Of a stretch of 64,000 nt of DNA, positions 26,410 through 39,609 are shown one piece after another. Made by a program: the position numbers and the translations under genes. The notes beneath the pieces were generated by a model that saw nothing but the letters and a program-made list of their open reading frames with translations, did no database searches and was not told the origin of the DNA. The DNA is taken from positions 3,286,001-3,350,000 of the forward strand of contig JAQGEQ010000071.1 of the NCBI GenBank assembly GCA_034620365.1. Direction: 5' to 3'. The first letter of the stretch is position 1; each line of letters begins with the position of its first letter. Source of the stretch: Pegea sp. RAD2-039 (Eukaryota; Chordata; Thaliacea; Salpida; Salpidae).

Positions 26410-29400
26410 TTAAAGCTCTTGCTTTTTCATTTCTTCAGCTTTTTCATACATCAATACAGAAGTCTCCGTGTCACTGTAATGATTATTTTGTCCTAAAAAA
26501 AATCATGAATAAATTTAGAAAACCAATAATAAAATATATCATAAATAAATTAGATATAAACTTGCTAATATATCTTTTATATTAAGCTAAATAAAGTAAA
26601 CTTTTTCATCAAATGAAATTCTTATTTGAAAAACAAATTTGTAAAACCTTGAATATATTACCAGTATAATGTGTTGGATATATCACTAAAGGATCAATAG
26701 AAAATCCTATAAGATTACGAACAGGGAATTTATCCGAATAACTGCTTCTGCAAAGCATCAACCCATTACAAGCTTATAAAAGTACTTAGAGAAAAAAAAA
26801 CTAACTTGGGGTGTTTATTATACATAATAGGCAAGTATTCATCAACTGGAACCATTTTCGTCAGAGGTTTGCCTTCTAATAACTTTTTGGCGCCATTTAA
26901 GGACAGTAAGTAGCCAACTGTCCAATAGGAGTAATCAGCCCACACTAGATTAGTTGTCCCATGGACCCGATCTTCAGGTATTGAAACATTTAATCTTTTA
27001 CGACCTAAATATCTAAAATAAACAATAATAGTAGATGAAAGATTAATTTGAGAAGAGTTACATCAAATCCCATTCTAGTTTATTGGTTTGTAATTCGTGC
27101 ATTGCGAGGTTTAATCCATAAAAAAAGTTCCTTTCAAATCGAACATCATCTTCAAATACAACTACTTGTTGATAGCCTTTTTCTACCACCTAAATCGTAA
27201 AATAGAAAATTAAATTATTGAAACTTTTCGAGGTTAGTTAATATATCTCAATAAAATTTCATTTTTAATTCTTTTTTATTCTTATAAATCCTAAAAATAT
27301 TTGAAATCAAATATATTGCTTTTCACTATTTTTATTTTCACAAATAAGTAAACGATAAAAATTAAGAATTAATATTTAATAAATGAAACAGAAACTCGAA
27401 TTATTTTCTGATAATCAACAATAAATCTGAATTTTATCGTTTGGAAACACTGCAGTTAATTGTTGGACTTAAACCACCAGAAAACTTACATCTTTCCAAA
27501 TGAAATAATGTGAAAGAAAACATCCAATTTCTCCGTACGTAAGAGGACGATCTTTATAAGGATCAGAATAACCTTCTAACATTTGAACGCCCAGATTTTT
27601 CAAGTAGGTGTTGTTTAGATATCTGTCAAATTAAATTCGAAATTTGTGAAGTTAATCTAACTGAAATGAAATAATCAAAAAAATAAAAGAAATTAAAATC
27701 AACTTTATCGATTACTTGCTATCTACGGCTTTAAAATGTTCATATTCGATCCCTAAAAGTTTTAATTGTGTGTCCATTCTAACATAACGATCAGGTCTTC
27801 TAACTAAATTGATCATGTACACCTACAAAGAAGTAGATGTTGAAAGCAACAAATATTTGTTTGATTTGTGATTTAAGCAAACATTAAAATACTTTGATGG
27901 AAACATCTTTAAAGTTTTTATAAAATAAAAAGCAAATAGAAAAATGATTGACTTTATCAAACCCGATATCGGTGTTTGTAGTTAGTAAGTCAGTTCCAAG
28001 ATCTGGAAGTCGTTGAGGTATGATCCCAATCCCAACAGGAGGATCAGCTTTAGAGTAAATAATCAAATTAACAAATTGTTGAAGTGATGATTTAGATTTT
28101 AGATCACAAACTGAATTTCTATAAAGATTTGATTGAAAACTGACTCATTAGCTCGCTGAGAAGATGAACAAAATTAGTGATTTCTTCTTTGTGTTCATAT
28201 GAATTGTGAACAGGTAAAGCCATGTAACCATATACTTCAGAATTGTCAATAAAAACAGGAATATCTGCTCCGTGTTAAAAAAATTAATTATTTAAAAAAT
28301 TACAAAATTTTTTTTCTTTATGTACTTTTCAACCATCTTATACAAACAGCTAGAATTAATTTCGTATATTTGATATTTTAATGCTTAAGTTAATTGTAAG
28401 ATGATAACTGAGAAGTTATTTAGCTGGATCAACATTAAAGATTTGTTTTGAACCTGCAGCTCTTGTGTTGTGGATAAAAACGATGAAGTCATCGACGGTG
28501 TATGGGTAGTTAGGCAACGGGGGCCAAAACTGTAACTTTCGGTTAGACACTCGAGTCAAATCAACAAGGACCGCTGAATGTATTAAAACCACTTGAAAGG
28601 CTCCTAACTTTTTGCGATCTCTAATTGGTAGATACTCATCTGATCTCATGTAGAATCCCTGTAAATATCTCAATTAGACTTCTAACAGTGAAATGATGAA
28701 AAATAAAAATCAATTTCAGAATTTACGATTAATCAATAAAAGTTTGAACGTTTTAGATAAATATATTTACAAAAAGAAAACTAAAATCGATCATAATAAT
28801 AAGATTTGAAATTAATAAGTAGACTACAACTTGAAAATTCTTACAGTTTTTTCATTTTGTGCACACCAAAAGTTGGAATATGCACTGATAGTATCCAACA
28901 TTGGGGCAATAACACCAACATCTTTTGCAATTAGATGCCATAAAGAACAAGGATTCATCAACATAGTGTCTGCATCTATAAACTACAAAATTAAAAAGAT
29001 TAATTTGTAAAAGAAACAGAAATTATAAAGATGTTAAAACTCTCAAATGGGGTATCAGAAAGGACATATTAAGATTAAAGTGAAGAAGTTTAAAAATAAT
29101 TCGACTAAAATCAGATAAGAAACAAATTAAATTGATGTTTGATAATCATTTACATAAATGAAAGCTAAATCCACAAAGTAATATCTGTCAAGGAGAAAAG
29201 GTTTGCTGAAATGTACATAGAAACATTAATATACAGATTTGTAGATTATGATGAGAAGTTGGTAATGAAGAAATGTTTTGATCAATTTGTTGAGGCTAAT
29301 CTTTACTTACAAATGCAAAATCTGCCCAAAGATCAAAGGCCTGTTCAAGATTCTTTTGTTTTAGTTTCATTAAGTGAATATACCTTTCATCAGTCCAATC

Positions 29401-30270
29401 TAAATCACCTAACTGGTTTTTGTATGCTCTAAAAATTAAATGATTCAAGTTTGATATAAATAGATGTTTAAACAAATACTTTTCTAGTTATGATTATTCA
29501 AAATTTCTAATTCAATAAAAAAATATATAAATTCATAATAACTAGCAACATTTTATAGTTTTAAAACTTTAAATATATAAAATCAATTTATATCTGAACA
29601 TTAATAAAAGCAAGATTTTGTGTATTCCAATCAAAAGTTGAATTTAATTTTCAAAAATATTTTAATAAATTATCAATATAAAGCTATCATTTTTTTATAA
29701 AATTGAAATTTAATAATCAAATTAATCAATATTAGCTATAAACAAACAACTAAAACTACTTGATTGCTGCTGAACTAATAATCGATATTATTTGATAAAA
29801 CATAATTAGTTAATAATCATTAATTACATTTCTGTATCTTCTACTTCAAAATGGGTACTATGATAACTATATCTATAAAGTTGTAACCATTTGTTGATAA
29901 CTTCCACAGACTTATCATGGTTGTGATCAGCTACAAACCTATAAGTAATAAAACTAGTTGTGATTCTAAGCAAAAGACATTTGTTTCATACTTACCACAA
30001 AGATATTCTATCTTTTGGATAATCTAAATCAAACAAGCACTTCAGAAAAAATGGTAAAGCATATTCTTTGTTTCTAACAAAAATAGACACTAAAATTGTT
30101 GGAGGTAATGTACCATGATTTTGATAAACTTCTTTATTTTCACATCTATCCCCAAATAAATTGTCAGATATTTGTTTATTTCTTTCTATTTTGTATGTTT
30201 CATAATCGTTTCCAAAACAGATGCTACTGGAGAAAAAGATAAAAAATATAATTTTGATCAGCCAATCCAT
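26410..30270 (-). CDS. COLGALT: procollagen galactosyltransferase (GT25 family)
   Basis: Thirteen exons read on the minus strand: 29996-30270, 29828-29938, 29311-29428, 28845-28982, 28454-28658, 28145-28264, 27953-28110, 27716-27822, 27490-27622, 27062-27189, 26806-27012, 26662-26747, 26410-26492. The frame is continuous over 622 residues, the same length as human COLGALT1. Residues 1-20 are a signal peptide ([20 protein letters not shown]). Markers: [26 protein letters not shown] (acidic DxD motif, about 169-174), [24 protein letters not shown] at the start of the second glycosyltransferase fold, [37 protein letters not shown] and YPTHYTG. The enzyme adds galactose to hydroxylysine of collagen in the ER lumen. 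It ends KQEL, an ER-retention-type tail in place of the RDEL of human COLGALT1. Confidence 0.96.
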
Positions 30271-32232
30271 TCCTTTGACTTGTATAAACACAGCAGCATT
30301 AACCGTTGCTTATAAGTATTACCAAAATGCTGTAAAATGCAAAAAATGTTCTGCAAAATTGAAAATTATGTCCATTAAGCTTTTTGTCATTAAAATAAAG
30401 TTTACTACTTCATAAATTATCAATGAGCAATGAATACAGTTTCAAATTTTAACAAAGTTTGAAATCTTACTAAGGTTGATAACAAGAATCTAGTGAAGTT
30501 TAATTCAAAGATGTACACGTACGCATGTTTAAAGAACTAGGAATATTTTTCTGCAACTTAAAAATTAATTTGGTAATTAATGAAGCAAAACAATGTTACA
30601 AAATGGCTTATAAATGAGTTGTACGTATATGTTAATCTTTAGTAAATAGAAAATAAAATGATATATTAGTTTTTATAAATTATTACAAGCATAATTTAGA
30701 AAAAGAATGATTAGTTTATTTTCATACAATGTTTGTAGATGTATCTTGATAGATGGTATGTGAAACAACGGAAAATTACAAAATTAATTTTTGCAGACGC
30801 AATAATACTTGATTCCATAATATTTTATGATAGATTAGTCAGTTTGATTGAAACTTTTTTCAGAGGTGTGATCTCAAGTCCTTGTACTTTATCTTCCACT
30901 ATTCTATATTCAGTGATAAATAAGTTGTGTAGGTCACGAATTAACAGTTTAAGACTTTAAACTTTAATCTGACCAAAGAGAAATCATTTTTCATCTTTTA
31001 TTCAATCTTAATAAGAATTATATCAAATATAAAAAATATACTCCATCTGGTTGTTAGATTCTATAAAATCCAAATTGTAATAATTTTTATAATAATTATA
31101 ATGATTCAGTGAAATCTTTTTGAATTGTGTTAAATGTTCATCTAATAAAAGTCCTTTAAATATGAAAAGTTGCTCAGTTAGAAATCTAAGGCTATGACTT
31201 ATTTACATTTCCCAATAACCAGAGCTGTTCAAGTAAAGAAATTAGTAAATTAGAATATTATTAGCCACTTTCTTTTAATAGAAATCTAAAAATTTTCTAG
31301 TCTTTAAGCAGGCCTTGAATGAAAGTGGCTTTTTTCAAAGTAATAAATCTTTTTCAACAAAATATTTTTTTTTCTAAAATTATTTATCTTATAGTCTGCA
31401 GGTACACTGATACTAGAATTACTAAAGGAACCATTAAAAAACCAATTTCATCACAAGATATCTCTTTACTGGATTGGAAGAGTCGTTTGAGTAGCACTCA
31501 TCAATCTTCACCGGCCTGTACAACCGGTGACTTGAAGAAATTTACAAAAAGTCTTTAAATTACCAAACAATCTTTGTCCCCACTGGAGACATAATTCTTT
31601 ATTCTATTTATCTCTTTAGGAGTCGATTAAATGTTTGATATAATTCATTACTTGATACTTCTTACATTATTATGACTCCTAAAACTGATTTATTGCCAAC
31701 AAAATAGGCTGGTGCAGCACTACAAAGTTCGGTGGAGCTTGATCACCCACCTGAAGTTTTGGGAAAACTCTCTGATACCCTACAGTCCGAACTATTTTAT
31801 CAAAACGTTTTGTCTTAACTTAGTGTGATTGTGTACCATGAATATACCTCTGAATAACATTCCTAAATCTCTAAATAAATCATTTACTTTATCATTTAAA
31901 ATATCGAAGGCATAAAAATAATTTTAATAAATCAACGTGCTACAAAAGAAACAGATTTAACAGCAAATTGTTGAAAATTATTTCAACTGTTAAACGAGAT
32001 AAAATCCAGAAGAAAGTCTATTTTAAAATTAACCAATTTTATGAAGGACAAAAATTAGGGAAATAAGTGTTTTTAAAAATTACTGACAAGTTAGACATTA
32101 TTATATATTTATATATAATAAAAGAATTCGAAATAAATAAACAAGAAAACAGTAAACAGATATTAAAGAATTTCATTTATATGTCCATTAAAATTACACC
32201 AAGCTGATGAAAACAACTTCGGCTTGATCTTC
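30271..32232. other. intergenic, upstream of COLGALT; one weak exon candidate
   Basis: About 2 kb holding the COLGALT promoter side. A possible plus-strand exon (31402-31558) and a GC-richer block (31700-31800) are listed separately. The open frame at about 30739-30960 is hydrophobic and A/T-driven and is not supported. Confidence 0.45.
31402..31558 (+). CDS. tentative terminal exon of unknown gene
   Basis: After a plausible acceptor (GTCTGCAG ending at 31401) an open frame codes a hydrophilic, mixed-composition peptide (starts YTDTRITKGTIKKP, ends GDLKKFTKSL) and then stops with TAA. Codon makeup is less A/T-driven than chance frames nearby. I found no convincing upstream exon or start and recognise no family, so this could be a chance open frame or the end of a small gene. 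Confidence 0.25.
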
Positions 32233-35200
32233 TTACAATTGAGTTGTGGAGGAACCATTTCGATCTTTAAAGTTTAATGATTTGGTGAGGAAGGTAGTTG
32301 TAAAGTTGTGTAATTCATTTGCAAGCCAGTTTGCTTTATTTCGAAGAGCTTTTGCACGTTTCTGAGTTTTTTGGATTTCTTCAGTCTGCCTAGATAACTC
32401 ATTTGCTTCAATTTCTAGCTCCTCGCGAACTTTACCAACATCCAAACAAAGTCTTTTGAAAGTCCCTGAGAGCTCTTGTTGAACCTTAATAAAAAAAAAG
32501 AATAAAAAAGTGAAACAAACATAAGAAGAAGTTGAACAAACTTGATGAGAGCAATTTGTGCTCGTAAAGCTGATGATTAAATTCAACTTATCCGTTGCAT
32601 GCTCAACAAATTGTCTCTTCAACGCTCGTTCTTTTGCACGCGATGTCCATGTGAGGCGTTCATACAAGTACAAGCTACAATAAGCAGCACCGGTGAAGGC
32701 CAACACTTTCCAACCGACTGACCTCCAGAATATGTAAGGAACCATTCCTAAATGCAGTAGGAAGTTGGTGGTTGATGGTGAGGAAGCAAACAAGTACAAA
32801 CCCATTGAAGCAATAAAAGCAGTAGAATGGGCTTCCGTCAACTTGACGTAACCATGTGCAAGTGACCAGGCGATATCTTTGGGTTCCATCGGTTGTGCAA
32901 CTGAATGTACACCTTCATGATTGAGTGGAATTGCGGGATGAGCTGAAAGAAGAAAAGTTTAAATCAAATCACAATCAGATGATGAAGATAACTTACAAAC
33001 AGAAGGTGGGTTAAGATGGTTGTTCACAACCAACCCACCAAGTCGCATGCGTCTACTTTCTTTAGGACCAACCAATCTGCAAACCATCAACAATTATTCA
33101 GTTTTGAGGAAGTTTCAATCAAGTAACTGACCGTTCAATAATCTGGAAGATACCTAAAGAGAATTTGAACTCGATGTCTTCTTGGAAATCAGCACAGAGG
33201 CTTGCACATTCGATGTCGTATGTGATATCAAGTAGAGGTTTGCTGGTTTCATTTGCTTCATCAACTGAATCATGAGATGAAATGGTTTCAGCTGGTCACT
33301 AACCAGTAGTGGACACTTACCTGGGGCAGGAGCAGTACACAGCTGCTTGGTGAGTAATATAGATGGATCCACGTCATCAGTGACGTTAAGAAGGGGGCAT
33401 ACTCCTTCTATCATGTCTTGTTTATGACGATTTATTTGAGTTTGTAGATTAGCGCTGCATCTAGCAGTCAAGTTGCGTCCAAGTCCTGAAATATCCTGAC
33501 ATCAGCTTTAAATTGGACACGACCTGACCACTTCTAACCTTCTTGGACATGACCGTAAAGTCGAGACTTGTACAGATGAAGGACCATCGGGTTTGGATGG
33601 AAAGGTTCTTCAAACTCATCAACAAGAAAAGGAAGTTGACGGATTTCATCGCTCATGGCAGCGCGCACCTGCTTCTCGGCTTCACCAGCTACTTTCAAGA
33701 TCCCATCCGAAGTCTTTTGCTCAACAATCTTCATCTGCTCATCTGTAGATGAAGATCACAAGTTTAAAGATGATCTAGATACTTCTTCATCTACTCACTG
33801 ATCATTTCCAATCTTCTCATTAACTCTTCCTGCCTCTCTTCCGACTCTTTGATCATCTCAGTAGCTGAGGACTGAAAAGAAGTTGAAGCAAATGATGAAG
33901 ATGAGGATCAACTCACGTGAAGCCACTCGGCGTGTTTGAACATCACTTGAATCACTTTCTTTGCTCTTTGTGTGTGATGACTAAATTTGGTTTTGATCGC
34001 ATGTTGGGAGATACACTCTTCAAACTCTCGTTCAAACTGAGAGAATTCGAGAAGACGAGCTTGGAATCCCTCCTTCATGAAATCAGCTATCGGACTTTCT
34101 GTCAATTAATTGAAGAGATGAAGAAACACAACAAGTTGGAATTGAAGATTGTACCTGGAACCGTCTTCTTCACCCTTGTGTGAAGTACTTCTTTAGCAGA
34201 GACGAAAAAGACGCGATTTCTCGCCTGTTCCTTATTCACCACTTTCAACTCGTCTGCAAGAAACGCGATTCCGCGATCCATATGTTGTTGTCGGACCTAC
34301 AAGCAGCTCACATCAGCACATTGATGATGAAACGGCAAGTGCTCACTTGTTCCATGGTTTCTGGTTCCGAAGCCGAAGCATCCCATCGATTGTTCAATAT
34401 GAAGATGTTAGGTTTGGAGAGCTTGCCGTTGACTCGATGAAAGAAGTTCTTTTCAGCTTGCATCAAAGTTGATTCAGCATTTGCGACCAAGATGAAGACA
34501 TCAGCATCCAGACAATAGCTGAGCGGAAAATTTTGATTGTTAATATTTCATCAGATTTATCAGAATAAGCAGTTAGTGATTTAAACAAATTAGTAGGATG
34601 TAAAACCCAAATTGTTGAAGTGATCTCAACTTACTTGTCAATCCAATCATCTAGATGAGTGCTAACATCAATTCCAGGACTATCTAGTAGAACAACATCA
34701 TCTTTTAGGAGCGCACATTTCTTCTTGGGCCAGAAAATCTTAAATAAAAAGCAAAGAATGAGGAGCTATTGACATTGAAGTGAATTACATCTACCTGAAT
34801 CAACTTGTCGCAAGCCATACTCTCTTGACTTAATGCAGAACTTAACTGCATCACATTTTCAATTCCCATACGTTCTTTGGAGTCATTACACGTGATGTAA
34901 CCTGATTCATTATCTTCATCACAACCTTCAATTGAAAGGAAGCAGCTGGTGGTATGACCGATTCCACTCGGTAAGATTCGATCCCATAACATAGAGTTGA
35001 TTACAGTGCTTTTACCATTACTAGTTCTTCCAAAGAATACGACCTGATCAATTTACAAGCAAAATAAAGTTTAGAATCAAAATGTTTAATTGCAGTGAAC
35101 AAGAAAGAATTTTACATCAGCCCAATCACTACTAGCAGCTGTTGTGATATGAAAATGAGTATTTTGCTCAGGGAATAAGCGAGAAAATATTCGAAATATT

Positions 35201-36229
35201 TGAATTCAGGTTTGGACCACAAAAGCAGCTGGTCAACAAAACTTTGAAAATCATTTACTTGAAGTGATTCAAAAAATGTTTTAAAGAAATCCAAGTTATA
35301 AAAAAAGTTCTAAAATTAATTCATCTTTTGATAGTAAAACAAGAAAAAAATGTTTAGAGTAAAACTAATTAAGTTTGAAAACTTGAGCTCATGTAGTAAA
35401 AAGTTTAAATTTAAATGTAGAAAAGAGCATCAAAAGTAATATTGTCAAATACAACTTGTAGTTTCAATTAATCATCTATTTAGTAAAGTGAAAAACCATT
35501 TCTAATCAAATCTTTAAAAAAATAGTTTAAATATAAATAAGTTTAACTACTGGACAACTATAACTTGCAAACAACATATGAACTTACTTTCTTGTCTAAA
35601 TCTAGCAATAATGAAGACATCAATTTCATTTAAACTAAAATCTACAAACTTGTAAAAAATACAACTAAGATATGTGAACAACAAGAAGTTTAATTTGATT
35701 TTAAGTGAACTAAATCAGTAAAATATTTACATGAATTTTACAACAGAATTTTGAAAAACTTATGATCTGTTTTTGACAAACCTTCATATGATCACGTATA
35801 AGCATATCTTTGATTCCACAAATTTGTTCAAGAGATTGACAGACCTCTTCTTTCAATCTCTATTAAAAGACAACAAATAATTAATAAAAAATTGATGCTA
35901 AACATTAAAGTTCACAAAAGAAACTACTATTGCCAACTTACACAAAATATATTAAACAAAAAGAGATGAAAATATTTCTTAAAACTTAATTAAAGAACTT
36001 TAGAACATTTTATTCTATAAAAATATTATAATAAATTCACTAAAATCTTACTTACTGTATCTAATGTAATACTAGAATCAGAACTTTCCATGGCATTTAA
36101 AAACAAATTAAACTCTTTGACATAGTCACCAATTTGTGAAAAAATAGAATTAATTCTTTTTTTAGCATTGGTGAAGTGTTTTAATGGAGATGAAGTATCT
36201 CCTGAAGGTCCTACTGCATGACCCATCAT
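32233..36229 (-). CDS. MFN: mitofusin (outer mitochondrial membrane fusion GTPase)
   Basis: Fourteen minus-strand exons: 36056-36229, 35782-35859, 34795-35043, 34635-34738, 34347-34518, 34155-34296, 33917-34098, 33799-33871, 33539-33742, 33321-33485, 33132-33264, 32997-33076, 32542-32942, 32233-32484; about 802 residues. Order of parts: SPLKHF...AKKRINSIF amino end; P-loop [11 protein letters not shown] (about 87-97); switch motif [19 protein letters not shown]; base-specificity [22 protein letters not shown] and LVDEF in the first helical bundle; a hydrophobic hairpin ending YLYERLTW; then the HR2 coiled coil containing [14 protein letters not shown] and LRNKANWL. It tethers and fuses mitochondria. 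The first coding exon starts after an apparent acceptor near 36253, so an upstream exon exists and the true start could lie further 5'. The last intron is 57 bases, stop-free and a multiple of three. Confidence 0.95.
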
Positions 36230-36253
36230 TTTATTGCTTATTCTAATCAAATT

Positions 36254-39200
36254 TTCATACTACAAATGATAAAAAGTAAATTTGGTCAGATTAACCTTTT
36301 TATTAATAAATCTGTTTTAAATATAAAAAAATCAGCTATGATTTTGGTAGAATAAAAAAACTTGAATATAACTTAACTACTTTATTTATTGAATATGCAT
36401 ATTACTTTTTAATATTATATTTCTGACTTTTAAAAAATAAATGAACTGAACTTAAATGTCAAGCTTTAAGTAGCATTATTTTATTATCAGCATCAAATAA
36501 GTTGTAATTTCTAAAACTAATCATAAATGATTTAACAAAAAATAATGAAGTCATCACTTACACAAAAAAAATAACCTTAAAAAATGTAAATTACTAAACA
36601 TCTCAACAATAATTTGATATTATATATTATATGTAGTTCTTATTAAAAGCTATAATTTAATTGTTCATAATATTTAAAAAAATATATTTTCTCTATAACA
36701 ACTTACATTAAATTAAAGATTTACAGAAATTTATTTGAAGAGTATATAATAGTATGCCTTATCTCTTCAAAGCAATCTTTTATTATATCATAAAATAATT
36801 ATTACAACTAATTTAAAGATTCAAAGAAAACCATTAATTTTATACTTGAAAGCTTTTGTTATACAAAAGTTACATTTTTAAAATCACCTAATATAAACTT
36901 ATCCATATTTGTAATGAAATTTCTATGTTCTTAGTATAAATTTAGACAAAGCTAGTAGTAGTAGTATTAAACAACAAAATAAATGTAATTATAAAGAAAT
37001 AGTTATCCAAAATGTAAAAGATGTTATCAAAAACTATCAGTTTTAAAAGTGTACAAATAGCTGTTAGATAAACTCATAAATTTAATACTATGAGACCAAC
37101 TTCTATAAATATTCCAACTCATCTATTTCACATCAATTTTGTCATAAGCAATTTACATAAATCATCAAACTTTATTCAAGTGAATTTTATACAATAGTAA
37201 TTGATTGAAAATTAATAAAAAAAAAAGATATTTGTACACCTACTCTATTAAAGAGTATATTCTAGCTATATAGAATAAAAAATAATTTATTTTGAACATA
37301 GAATAAGAAAGTAAGAAATAAAAAAGGTTGCAGGACATCTTTTAAAGAAATAAAATAGTTAAACTCAAAAATACTGAGTTTAGGGCCTAATTTGCAGAAA
37401 AATAAAAAATCACTACAAACAGAAATTGAAGAATCAAAAGTAATTTCAGAGATAAAAGAATAATATAGATACAACCTCCTCAAGCAGTTCACCTTGATCA
37501 GACTTTGCGTTAAACATAAACACGTTTAATTAATATTTGCACAAATCATTCTTAGTAAATCTTTTTAATGGCAAATATTTATATAACAAACTATCTTTTA
37601 CTAGACATGAAATAAATATCATAGCAATTTTAATAGAAGTGTCATTGCAGAACCTAACATAAGCAAGTATTAACCATGTTACGATATGATATAGAGTAAA
37701 GAAAGTTTTGAATTCAATAAATTTAAATACGTTGAATAATGAGCTTCGAAATAAATTTTTAAAAACTAAGTTACGCAATAAATCAGAAGTTTTTCTAATT
37801 TAAATTCAGTGTCAAGTAGGTATTATTAAAAAACAGAAATAACATTTTTGAAAGACATAAATTTCTATAAGCTCTTTAAAATGTTTTAAACTTAAAAAGT
37901 TTTTTTTGTTATGGCAGAAACACTTTTATTAGCTATAAATTTTAAAGTATGGTTAAAATATAAATAATATTTTTAGTTATAAAAATTTACACCCTTCTTT
38001 AAATCATACAGTACCTTCGTAGAATAGTTTGAATATACTATTGTAAAATTGAAATATCAAATAGTTTCATGCAAAAATTAAAGCTAAATGACTAAAATAG
38101 TTAGTATTATATCTTTTAGACAAAATGCAATTTAGTTTATGACCCTTATATCATCTGAATGCTCGACAAAAATCCTTTATTTTGATGATCAGATATATTC
38201 TTCTCATGAAAACGTATTTGCTTCCTCCAATAACATGATAAATTCTTTGATTTGTCACACTAGCAACACTGGTTTCGGTTTTACAAAAAGAAAAAAATAG
38301 TTAAAAGTTGGTCAGTAGATTCAGTAGCTGATATTTGAAAAAACTTTCTGACCAACGAGACCAAAATCAAAAAACTTTTTCTACAGATAATAATTACGTT
38401 TATTAATAGTCTGTATCACGAGTCGCTAAGCAAAATACAATTATTATAATCTGTATGCTTCTTAATACACTAAAGTTCTGAAAATGCCTTGTTTTGTAAG
38501 CATCATTTTTCTTATTTTCTATTTTATGGACTTTACATGGCTTACTTTCATAAGAAATGAGTTACTTTTCAAAAGTATGTTTATTAGAAACTAAAAGTTT
38601 ATTTAAAAATCATTTTCTGTTTGATATTCAAGTGTCTATTCGATTAACTAAATTACCTTAAACTAATTTATATTTTACTGCTAAATTTTTGAATTAACCT
38701 TAAAAATGTCAAAAATATTTCTAATTTTTTAAATTTTTTTTTTAAGAACAGTGACAAATTGCTTACGAGGCTCCAACTCTGGCCTTAAATTCGGAGTTTA
38801 GCGTTTCCTAGAAGTGTTGTCATTAACCAGACTCGCAGGGCCTTTCTACCCGGGTTTTAATGGACCTTCCTTTGTCACCAATATGTGTCCACTTAGGCTC
38901 GAGCCCGAAATCTACCGTTTGGTGGATAATAATATAATAATATGATAACTGCTACACCACACAAATGGACGAAAAATAACATTGCCGTATCTGACCAAGC
39001 AAACATCCTTGTGAAAATGAACTTTAGAACCGACTTTATTTTTTACAAATAAAATGCTGTAATACAAATTTATAACTTACAAACGATCTGTATTTTATTT
39101 TAAAACATTTGTAGAATAATTTTAAAGAAAACTTTATCAAAAAATATAACAAGCTTTGCTAAAACAATTTATTAACAAATTTAGGGGTAAACTTAAGTGA

Positions 39201-39609
39201 CATTTTAAATATACTATAATGGATTTTTTTTGTCGTCTGAATGCAGTAGAGAGTTGAACAATAATTTGACCGTTGTTTGACATTTATTCAATTTCACTGT
39301 TCATTGATAAAAAAAACTGCAATAAATTTATTTAAGAAAAAAACTCTGTTTGAAAAAATTAATAAAGCGCAACATAAAATAGGCTTGTCGTAGGTGGCAC
39401 TTATCATTAAGTTAGTCTTCTTATTTATTTGAATAAAGCTCTATATAAAAAACTATAAAAAGACATCACCCTATAAGTATGCACATCAATTAATAAACCA
39501 ACTATAGTAAAAATACACTAACCAGGGTATTTATAATCAAAAATTAATAACATAATATTGCAAAATGAACTAGAATTAAGTGTTTATCTTATTATGCTTT
39601 GTTGTAAGT
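36254..39609. other. upstream of mitofusin; AT-rich with one tRNA-like repeat block
   Basis: About 3.4 kb which must hold the mitofusin 5' exon(s), not identifiable by eye, and the 3' flank of CCDC124. Open frames at 37262-37778 are A/T-driven. The only standout is the GC-rich block at 38758-38975. Confidence 0.5.
38758..38975 (-). repeat. candidate tRNA-derived SINE
   Basis: This island is much richer in G/C than its flanks. On the minus strand it begins with GTGTGGTGTAGCAGTTATCA, resembling an acceptor strand plus A-box. A B-box-like TTTCGGGCTCGAGCCTAAG follows about 35 bases later, then GGACACAT that can pair with the start. A non-tRNA body follows (AAACCCGGGTAGAAAGGCCC and beyond) up to the A/T-rich flank. 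tRNA-like head plus unrelated body is the layout of a tRNA-derived SINE. No target-site duplication was found by eye and no second copy lies in the window. Confidence 0.4.

Noticed and set aside
29211..29432. Plus-strand open frame of 73 codons
   Set aside because: It is antisense to a well-supported COLGALT exon (29311-29428).
33543..34440. Plus-strand open frames opposite the mitofusin exons
   Set aside because: They are shadows of the mitofusin coding exons on the minus strand.
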